DNA of 64,000 nucleotides from Tethya wilhelma (Eukaryota; Porifera; Demospongiae; Tethyida; Tethyidae): NCBI GenBank assembly GCA_964030475.1, contig CAXIPT010000008.1, positions 2,974,937 to 3,038,936 of the forward strand, read 5' to 3'. Shown piece by piece: positions 56,822 to 64,000 of this stretch (position 1 is its first letter; each line of letters starts with the position of its first letter). The notes under the pieces were generated by a model. It saw only the letters and a program-made list of their open reading frames with translations, ran no database searches and was not told where the DNA came from. The position numbers and the translations under genes were made by a program.

Positions 56822-59163
56822 GTCCAAGGAGACAAACCGTGGCAGAAGAGATGGGTAACCTTCAACGGTTCAGAACTAAAATATTTCAAGAATCAATCGG
56901 ACAAGGATAAATCATCACGGAATGTTGTCCACCTCAGTGAAATGATCGACATCAAGCAAGTCCCCGATGTAAGCAACACCCTGTGAAACACTCGCATCAT
57001 GTTTTACTACACCTGCACCTTGAGTGCACTTGTACACTCGCTGGATGATTCTTACTGAGTGTAGCATTGTCACTCACAATGGTCTTGTACTGATACAGAC
57101 AGTGTTGCATGAATCTCAAAATGGTAGTACTCTAATGCTATTTCCTAGTCTCTTTTTTTTAAAATAATAATTATAGTAAGTTTGTAAGAATGGCTACAAT
57201 CTATCTTTGCATTGTAGCCTAATGTGAATAGAATTGATATACATTGCCAAATAATTTGCTACTTGCTGATCTATTCCACATTGATGTAGTCCAGCATGTT
57301 GTCCCACCATCGTCCTATTGTTTAATACCATGCCTGTATTTTCTGATATTCTTAATGATGCCTATGTATTGTTGTTAGAGTGCCATTTGTACCAATCACA
57401 ATACAATGGGTGATCCCACAACAAGCTTGAATCTCTTGCCATATACCTTTGGAGAATAAGTCATCAAGGTAGACTTAAACCCATTAGACAAAGCATTTCA
57501 AGCATGTCTCTTGTGGGTAAACATTTGCATTAAAATCCATTTTCAGGTGGAGTTGTCGAATTGTTGCATAGTGCAGTAATGGTTCACTGTTGATTAGTGC
57601 CCCCTCTAGTTGTAGCCAGCTAGCACGACTGCCAGCTAGTACAAGAAACATTTTCTTTGTGACAGTCTTCACAGAGCTTCTAATAAACACTGTTTTGTAT
57701 ACTATTCAAAGATTTTTAAAACTCAAATTGTAGAGGTCTGTCAACATGTCCACTCTTTGTTCTATGTGTTCCTTCAGGATGATAAACCCAATAGGTTTGA
57801 CTTGGTTGTCATCAACAGAGTGTTCCAATTCTCGGCTATCACACTGGATGAGTGCAAGGCCTGGGTCAACGTGCTCCATGCCGCCATCAGCAGGTTCAAA
57901 CCGCAGGAGTATGCACCTCAAGAGGGAGGACCTATGCACAATCCAGACAAGCAAGGCACCCTCATGAAACAGGGGCACGGCTTTGCTAAAGGGTTCAAGG
58001 AAAGGTACGCTATAGATCTGTGTCTCAGTGTGTTCTGCAAGGGTTGGATCGAGGGTATTTGAAGATGCATTAGTGGCTATTTGTACTGAACATGCTATAG
58101 GCCTATTATTTACACAGGCGGGATTGATATGCAGAGTACCCATCTAAGATTATTCCGTGTTTTTGAAGTTGTTCTGTGTGTGGGTGTTGACTATTTGTCA
58201 GTGCATTAAGTCGTCGAAAAAATGTGTTGCTGATTGTGATGAACATGATCCTTTACGACTTGTTTTCTCTCTCCAGATATGTTGCTCTCAAGGGGTCCAA
58301 GTTTGCCTACTATGTTTCTAAAGAGGTGTGTTGTCTTGTACAATGTGTGGAAAGATGTCAGACTATCATTGCTTTCTCCTGTTTGATCTTTTTTTTTCCT
58401 GTAGCATTTTGTGCGTGCTCATCCCATCCATATACTGGAGATGACTCTGGCCAGTGTCAGGCCTGATATGAGTTCAAAACTGCCTCGGTTTGTCATCACA
58501 ATGCATAACCAGAAGCAATACCTGTAAGTTCTCTGTGTACATATAAATATGTACAAGAGTGTATATTCAACTTTGCCCAAAGCTAAGGTCCTGGCATGGC
58601 ATGATATGATGTGTAAATTGGCGTGAATGTGGAAAAGAAGGAAAACTTCAATTACTTAGAATGTTTTGTATTTCTGTAAAATCAAGATAACGACTCTGAA
58701 AGCATATAGTATCAAATTGAGAAATCTATACTGCCATTGCATTACCTATACCGCTCTTAGTTTTCAATAGCATGTAACATAATGAGTTGAATTATTGCAA
58801 GGAAAAATAGCAAACAACTTTTGTATAAAAAGACCTTATGGATTTGGTTCAGAAGACTAAATTGTCATCTGCGGTGTCAAATTTACATGCAATTTACATG
58901 TGCATGCTCTAAACCCTTCAGGTTCCAAGCTGCTAATGAGCTGGAACGCAAGGAGTGGTTGGACACGATGACAGCGGCCATCCTCACTGGGTTGGACACC
59001 CGGGAGCACACCATCCCCCGGCCGGGCTCCAGGACCAGCTCACAGGACGTCCTCAAACAGATCCAGGAGAACCCAGCGAACAAAGTGTGTGCCGATTGTG
59101 GGGCTACCGATCCAGTCTGGAGTGTCGTCAACCTGGGAATCATGGTGTGCATCGAATGCTCAG
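48630..59163 (+). CDS. ARAP-like protein (proline-rich, PH-PH-ArfGAP), N-terminal half; both ends incomplete
   Basis: Exons joining in frame: from the N to 48803, 48934-49128, 49443-52096, 52280-52395, 52462-52492, 52745-52792, 56541-56581, 56821-56968, 57778-58004, 58277-58325, 58405-58523 and 58922-59163. The 885-codon third exon is Pro/Ser-rich with SH3-type motifs (PKPKPRPKPSPR, PPPVPGHSSP repeats) and three YxNQ motifs. PH1 starts KEGFLFKKGG and has KRWVTFNGSELKYF; PH2 runs from GTLMKQGHGFAKGFKERYV to ANELERKEWLDTM. The last exon begins an ArfGAP zinc finger, CADC-x16-CIEC, the canonical C-x2-C-x16-C-x2-C spacing. Two PH domains before ArfGAP is the ARAP order; those proteins are PI(3,4,5)P3-regulated Arf GAPs and Rho GAPs at membranes. 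The Arg finger, later PH, RhoGAP and RA regions are not seen before 64000. Confidence 0.85.
49242..49292 (+). repeat. GA microsatellite in ARAP intron 2
   Basis: About 25 uninterrupted GA units. Confidence 0.95.
49323..49390. repeat. M1 foldback, short copy in ARAP intron 2
   Basis: TAGCCTTGTCCCCAGGCC...GGCCTGGGGACTAGGCT forms a near-complete hairpin of about 68 bases, ending about 50 bases before exon 3. Confidence 0.7.
50588..50865 (+). repeat. In-frame coding repeat of SH3-ligand type (four units)
   Basis: CCACCTCCAGTACCAGGACA starts each unit, encoding PPPVPGHSSP then (R/V)RRTSGGEG or a shorter linker. Units are 66 or 54 bases long, all multiples of three, so length change keeps the frame. 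Confidence 0.9.
52125..52219. mobile_element. M1 foldback with 8-base target duplication, ARAP intron 3
   Basis: TAGCCTCATACCCAGGCTCC at the left and GGAGCCTGGACACGAGGCT at the right are inverse. Direct repeats TATTACCA flank it (52117-52124 and 52220-52227). Confidence 0.8.
52525..52615 (+). repeat. tRNA-derived SINE head, copy 2 (ARAP intron 5)
   Basis: GGGTGGCTTGTTCAGTAATG (A-box region) and GGCAGTTCGAGTCCC, which contains the B-box core GTTCGAGTCC, are spaced as in a tRNA. CCAACCCATGGGTAGGC lies between them. A good tRNA cloverleaf could not be drawn, so it is a SINE rather than a tRNA gene. Confidence 0.7.
52793..53950. other. ARAP intron, no feature seen
   Basis: Unique AT-rich intronic sequence. 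Open frames of 63-75 codons show no family features. Confidence 0.45.
53951..54280 (+). CDS. Possible extra or alternative first exon of the ARAP-like gene (Ser/Pro-rich)
   Basis: The frame from ATG 53990 encodes METLIQDPIPLNMHLPGYNQ and a Ser-rich SRSSSQVSSSPTSTTSSSM stretch and reaches KAGLLLQ with a GT donor at 54281. It ends in phase 0, and the next ARAP exon (56541) starts in phase 0, as does the junction after exon 52745-52792. An acceptor AAAGGCAG at about 53950 would make it an internal exon; otherwise the ATG would make it an alternative start giving a short PH-PH-ArfGAP form. The donor context (CAG|GTCATT) is weak. Confidence 0.45.
54281..56540. other. ARAP intron with a CT microsatellite
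   Basis: No coding exon was recognised. A pure CT run lies at 55259-55312; CTGTCACTGTCA repeats follow at about 55395-55420. Confidence 0.5.
56781..56819 (+). repeat. CA microsatellite forming the acceptor of an ARAP exon
   Basis: About 19 CA units end in CAG, after which the PH1 exon starts at 56821. The usual pyrimidine tract is replaced by the repeat. Confidence 0.9.
56969..57777. other. ARAP intron, no feature seen
   Basis: No repeats or exons recognised. Confidence 0.45.
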
Positions 59164-59290
59164 GTGTGTATCTGTGGAAGTTCAATAGTAAAAAAATCTT
59201 GAGATCTAGCTGGAATTTCAAATTCTAGTCAAATGCTCTTACCACCAAGCGCTCAAGCTACTTAGGCATTGGAGCAGAGAATAGTAGTAT

Positions 59291-59931
59291 TAGCCTCGTT
59301 CCCAGGCTCCTCCTTCGCGAATATTTTCTTCGAAAATAAGGAAGGAGAGAGCCTGGTACCAGTAGTCACGTGAGTGACGTACGGTTTTACGTAATTCAAG
59401 TTAGTTAGCAAAAGAAAGTTTCCTGGGAGCGACCGCGAACAGAACAGAACAAAAAAATGCTTGAAAAAAACTACCATTTGCTTGTTCAAAGTCATTTCTT
59501 GTGTGCCAAGAGTTAAGATGTACTTCCCAAACAGCGTTTGTGATCGTCGCTTTTGTTTTGTACCTTGGTTTGGTCAGACTGAAAGATCGAGACTGGACAC
59601 GGGACCAAAAATGCTGATTCAGAGAGACTGCCATTTATCTGTTGCTTCTTGGACTATCTTTGGAGGCTACTGGCTGCTTTTTTCTTGTCTATTCCCATCG
59701 TCTTCTACGTCTAGCTCTCTCAGAGCTCGTAGATACGCAAAAATTTTTGCTAACATCAACTGACTGGAACACGTGCGTGACGCATTTTAGATAAAGCGCG
59801 TAATGCTGAGTAGACCCACGTCTACCAGACGTCTACCCTGTACGTCACTCACGTGACTACTGGTACCAGGCTCTCTCCTTCCTTATTTTCAAAGAAAATA
59901 TTCGCGAAGGAGGAGCCTGGGAACGAGGCTA
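59291..59931. mobile_element. Full-length M1 element, Mutator-like MITE (641 bp) with 9-base target duplication
   Basis: Terminal inverted repeats of about 92 bases start TAGCCTCGTTCCCAGGCTCC and differ at one base in the readable part (TTCTTCGAAAAT against TTCTTTGAAAAT). The direct repeat TAGTAGTAT flanks it (59282-59290 and 59932-59940). Long inverted repeats with 9-base duplications are typical of Mutator-like elements. The interior carries a 100-codon open frame (59461) with no recognised domain. Confidence 0.85.
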
Positions 59932-59940
59932 TAGTAGTAT

Positions 59941-61000
59941 ATACTACTATTAATAGATACATGCATACCTAATGTATGTNAGATAAGGGTTACCATATGC
60001 ATACTCGCTATCTGATAGTATGCCAGGAAGGAAGTTTGGACTAAGTGTCTATCGAAAGAATGAAGAAAGAAGGAAATGGCCTGGGAAACCCAAGGAAGTG
60101 TTCTCAACTCAGCTTCTTGTGGAGTCCTCTGATCCCATGCCAGAACCTAATGACCTGATTGTTTATTTTTATTATTATTATTCATTTCCACACCACCATA
60201 GGCGCAAAAGGGGGAAGGGGGAACAACACACACACAAACAATCGTCACACAAAGAAAAAGAAAAAATGAGGAGAGAGAGAGATCAGAATCAAGTTCTCCA
60301 TCCATGATGAAACATAGGAAAAGCCACGAATTGAGTCCATAGATCGACAACCATCGAAAGCAACATCTCAGTTGCCTGTTCTCCACTGTCAATGCTCAGA
60401 AGTGTCCAAAAAAAAATGTCTTCATTACTGTAGATGGTACTCCTTACTCTGGAAAAATCTGGTACAGCATCACTGGCAGTTCAATATTTCTCTCCTCACT
60501 TCAATCTCCATAGCTACCAACATGTCATCAATCCATTGGTGGGACTCGTCTGGATGATCTTCATCTCCATCATCCAGCCACTCCATAACAAGCTAGCTAT
60601 TTAGAATAATATTAGCTAACATTATCAGTGGCACTTGAATACTGACTTATGTTTTATCATTATTTTACTATACTGGTACACTTACCACTACTTCCTGAAG
60701 CAACAGCCATCACAACAGAGCAATTTGTGGTAAGAATAGCTGTACTAATACAAGTACCACTTCACCACACCTGAGAAGTTTGCATAGTAACTGTACAACT
60801 GAGCCATGACTGAGCACAGCAGCAGAGACAGGCTGGCTCCAGCTGGCCACATGGAAAAACGCGCGCTTTTTTTCAAAAAAAACCGGAAGTACATCGGTTT
60901 GTCCGCGTTAATTGGCTTAATGAGATGCAGTTTCCAATCCCGGGTGTGTAATATATTATCTATGTACACGCACACTCAAATAAGATTCGTAGAATTATGA
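59941..61000. other. No gene seen; single N at 59980
   Basis: The N at 59980 may be another join, which could explain why the remaining ARAP exons are absent. The 95-codon frame at 60020 (MPGRKFGLSVYRKNEERRKW) has no recognised family. Confidence 0.45.
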
Positions 61001-61275
61001 AAAAATGAGAACAAACAAGTGAAAAAACATTGGAAATGTAGGAATGGCCAAATCACAAAAAGAAAGCAAACAAGATGGAATGGCTCTTTGAATGTGTAAA
61101 GAATTATTCCTATTGGCAACATGAGGGACTTGATTAATATGGAAAGAGAGTACTACATGCAGCCCACACAGGAAGAATTCTACACACACTTAAACAGCCA
61201 TTCCATCTTGTTTGCTTTCTTTTTACAATTGGGCCATTCCTATATTTCCAATGTTTTTTTTTTTACTTGTAGACT
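61000..61275. repeat. Foldback repeat family F1, copy 3
   Basis: GAACAAACAAGTGAAAAAAC and ATTGGAAATGTAGGAATGGC at the left are inverted as GGCCATTCCTATATTTCCAA and TTTTTTTTTTTACTTG at the right. It lacks the tail of copies 1 and 4. Confidence 0.75.
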
Positions 61276-61400
61276 ATAGGGCGGCTAGTGCTTGCTACAT
61301 GTATGCACATGTACTGTTATTTTTATGCAGTTATGCTATACTTGCAATTGTTATTGTATAGGTCTGAGTCTCCTTCTCAAGTGTTCTTGATAGTCATTGC

Positions 61401-61555
61401 ATGGCTTTACCGAGTATTGCAGAATCAGAATGGGGTGAAGTAATACTATCATATGACAACATGTGTCACCTGGACGCCTTACGTGATGCTAGCAGTCCTC
61501 TTCCGTTACCACCACAATACAACAATATGTGGCACAAAATCATTAACATTCAGAG
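61401..61555 (+). pseudogene. Transposase relic, possibly KDZ (Kyakuja-Dileera-Zisupton) type
   Basis: The frame encodes VILSYDNMCHLDALRDASSP then LPLPPQYNNMWHKIIN. I associate SYDNMCHLDAL...PLPLP with KDZ-type transposases of invertebrates. It stops abruptly where a hAT-like terminus begins. Too short to be functional. Confidence 0.45.
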
Positions 61556-61740
61556 CAGTAGCGGATTTAGAGGGGGGGTTCAGGCCCCCCAAAACGATCA
61601 GAAGAGCCCCACCCACCCTAGATGAATACGCACGTTCTACGTTTATATGTTCGTGCGCAAGCATACAGCGCTGTGCTGCATTGCTGCGTGCACGTTGAGA
61701 ACAGCCCCACCCACCTCGTAATGCATGCTGCATGTGTTAA
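61556..61740. repeat. hAT-like terminal sequence
   Basis: CAGTAGCGGATTTAGAGGGG resembles hAT MITE ends and is followed by CAGGCCCCCC, pairing with GGGGGGG. The opposite end was not identified, so the right limit is approximate. Confidence 0.45.
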
Positions 61741-61921
61741 TCTAGAACTGTAATAGTGTGAAATTACTTATAGTAGTAGATAATAATATGAATATTTACT
61801 CAACTGTTAACCACTCTTACTCTAGTCTAGTCTAGTCAGCAGCTGAGTAGTTGCAACTTACATTACATCAGCCTTAGCTTCATTGATTTATGATGGTCAA
61901 ATTCAAGTTCACTGAATCAGA

Positions 61922-63305
61922 ATGTCCCAGAAGAAAGGTACCAGAAAGAGAGTAAGGGAAAGCAGTGGCAGTGATTGCATGCAACTAACCTCCTTCTTCA
62001 AAAGGTAAACAAACTGTTAACTACAGTACTCTTTATAGCTATCATGGCCCATCAATGTGAAATTTCAATCACAGTGACACACTATTATACACATTACTTT
62101 CTAGAATTGAGAGAGATAACCCTTCTCAAGTGACTTAAGGACTGAGACAGCTGGTCTGCAGCATAAAAATGGTCAACTTTCAACCTCCTCCCTGACAAAA
62201 CTCCTAGCTGCAATGTACCAAAAATTGTATTATTTGGGTAGACCATTGTATAAGGAAGCTGGATATCATTAAAAACCACACCCAATAATTAATTAGTAGC
62301 CACGTGGTACACGTAAACAAAAGCTGTTGACGGGTAAGTTTTGCAAAAAGCGGTGATGAAGATCCAAGAATTAAGTAAGTTTAACTTGTTAGAAAGTATT
62401 CCCTACTTGGTTACTCTAAACTATCAAGAGGAGAAAAGGCTACCATTCTTATGTATTTATTTCATAAAATGTAGTAAAAACAAATAACCACAAGAACTTT
62501 TACCAGCTATATCTATCTACAACACAACGGTTTACCTCCTTGAAATATATTTGTTAGATATCCAAAAGGTAAACTTTGAGCACAAAAAACCTAGCTAAAC
62601 TGTGGGGCAACATCACCGCCTCTAGCGTTTAGTAATTTGGCTCTAAATAAGTGGGCATAGTACAGGCTCTAACTTGTGCACGCGACGTTCATGTTAAAAT
62701 TTGCATAAACATTCCTCATTGAGTGCATTGCGCGTGTGCGCATTTACTCCCAGTCCTTAATGTACATGAGTTTGGCAAGTACATTGTCGAGTGTCTGTGA
62801 ATCTGATGATCATCGATCCACTACCTCACTGGGCTCAGGTACCCACCCCTGCTATATTTAGTCATGAACCAGTAGCAGAATCTCACACTGACAGTCAGGT
62901 CACTTCAGACCACCATATGCACGAGCCAAGTTTGTCTGATTCAGCTTCTGATTCTGAGCCACCAATGACCAGCGATAATGATCATGATCATGAACTGGCT
63001 GACACACATGCAGTGAGTGACACTGAGATTGATTTAGGAACACTAGTACAAGCTGCAAATGGTTCAATAGATAAGCTGAAGGAAATGGTGAGAAAGCTCC
63101 CTGATGATCGAAAAAAAAACAGTACCTCTGCTCACATTCAAAACCTTCTCTTAATACTCATCATTTTCATACAGTGACGAAAAGTGGGAGAACATGGAAT
63201 GTCTCTTTCAAGATGAAATGGATGGAAAAGTTCCCTTGGTTGTCCTACAGTACCCTTTTAAGTGGAATAGTGTATCCTATTTCCTCAACAACCAGCTAGA
63301 GGTGA
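61922..63305 (+). pseudogene. Transposon-derived ORF pieces (TTF-finger hAT/ZMYM-like N-terminus)
   Basis: A first piece (61922-62004) encodes MSQKKGTRKRVRESSGSDCM then QLTSFFKR, ending at a GT donor. A second (about 62838-63110) is acidic and Ser-rich, then LVQAANGSIDKLKEMVRKLPDDRK. After an A-run near 63115 the sense continues in another frame with SFKMKWMEKFPWLSYS, like the WL..YPWL.YS block of TTF-type transposon proteins (compare the relic at 18430). The shift at the A-run and the missing catalytic part make it a relic. The splice between pieces is not secure. Confidence 0.4.
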
Positions 63306-63397
63306 GAGCTTAGGACAGGGGATTCGCATGGGTAACCTTGTGTTGTCACCACATAAATACCCATATACCAAAGCTCTTGTATTCTAGTATGTTATGA

Positions 63398-63850
63398 CAA
63401 GTAAAAAAAACATTGGAAAAGTAATGAGACAGGAATGGCTAAATCGTAAAAAGAACGCAAACAAGATGGAATGACTGTTAGAGTGTGTGGAGAATTCTTC
63501 CTGTATGGGCTGCATTTAGCAATCTCCTTATTGAGTCTCTCATTTTGCCCACAGGAAGAATTCCTTACACACTCTAACAGCCATTCCATCTTGTTTGCGT
63601 TCTTTTTACGATTTAGCCATTCCTGTGTCTCATTACATTTCCAATGTTTCTTTTTACTTGTTTGTTCTCATTTTTCCAAATCACATTTGAGTTGGTATGT
63701 GTAGCTAGCAACTGAGCTAGTAGTCTGGTAAGCCAGACTATTGAACAGCGGGCTGCTGAGCTGGTAAATTGTGTAGCCTGCTTGATGACTGAATCTCAGT
63801 CATTTGGACGCAAGAGCTGTATCATAAGATTTACTTGCCTTTCTATATGT
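63398..63850. repeat. Foldback repeat family F1, copy 4 with tail
   Basis: CAAGTAAAAAAAACATTGG at 63398 and the inverse CCAATGTTTCTTTTTACTTG ending near 63662. The tail TTTGAGTTGGTATGTGTAGC...AGTCTGGTAAGCCAGACT...ATAAGATTTACTTG matches copy 1 (6990-7130). Confidence 0.8.
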
Positions 63851-63851
63851 T

Positions 63852-64000
63852 ACAATTAAAAAAACATTGGAAATGTAATGAGACACAGGAATGGCTAAAT
63901 CTTAAAAAGAACGCAAACAAGATGGAATGGCTGTTAGAGTCTGTGCAGAATTCTTCCTGTATGGGCTGCATTTAACAATCTCCTTATTGAGTCTCTCGTT
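63852..64000. repeat. Foldback repeat family F1, copy 5 (cut by window end)
   Basis: AAAAAAACATTGGAAATG starts directly after the tail of copy 4, so copies 4 and 5 are in head-to-tail tandem with a period of about 454 bases. Confidence 0.8.

Noticed and set aside
63398..64000. CRISPR-like spaced repeats
   Set aside because: The repeated units are long foldback arms in a eukaryotic setting, with no short direct repeats and unique spacers.

Overview
This is a eukaryotic, animal-type window. Genes are split by short GT-AG introns, the recognisable families are metazoan or pan-eukaryotic (WDR27, PAK1IP1, an ARAP-type ArfGAP, a Death-NACHT receptor, a 3-beta-HSD-type dehydrogenase), and the intergenic DNA is AT-rich and crowded with short inverted-repeat transposons and a BEL/Pao retrotransposon. 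Compact genes, a Death-NACHT receptor and a bacterial-style RTX protein suggest a sponge such as a demosponge; that is an inference, not a proof. Single N bases at 27476, 35610, 48629 and 59980 look like assembly joins: at the first two the biology changes abruptly across the N.

Layout. 1-5805: 3' part of a BEL/Pao element (gag, protease, RT, RNase H, broken integrase, 3' LTR). 5.8-25.6 kb: gene-poor, holding foldback (MITE-like) families, a LINE RT relic, a frameshifted hAT transposase (16.4-19.1 kb, minus), a tandem duplication at 20.5-21.1 kb and a nested palindromic element at 21.4-23.3 kb. 25.6-27.5 kb: first seven coding exons of a WDR27-like gene, cut at the N. 27.5-30.0 kb: a second, nearly identical BEL/Pao 3' portion whose LTR abuts the middle of a NACHT domain. 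30.0-32.0 kb (minus): 5' half of a Death-NACHT receptor, head-to-head (91 bp between ATGs) with a single-exon 3-beta-HSD/SDR gene (32.07-33.31 kb).

33.5-43.1 kb is the most unusual part: a TATA promoter, a probable 5' UTR exon, a duplicated upstream region, and one uninterrupted 6.2-kb exon encoding a 2084-residue secreted or membrane-anchored protein with a toxin-type N-terminal half and bacterial-style RTX calcium-binding repeats, carrying a eukaryotic signal peptide, many N-glycosylation sequons and a C-terminal transmembrane anchor. It sits between ordinary intron-containing genes: convergent with a 12-exon PAK1IP1 gene (43.3-45.8 kb, minus), which is itself divergent from an ARAP-like gene (48.6-59.2 kb, plus) running from a proline-rich region through two PH domains into the start of an ArfGAP domain. 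The rest of that gene is not found before the window end; 59.2-64 kb contains Mutator-like, foldback, KDZ-like and hAT-like transposon debris.

Exon borders were assigned by eye from reading-frame continuity and GT-AG signals; family names come from recognised motifs, not database searches.
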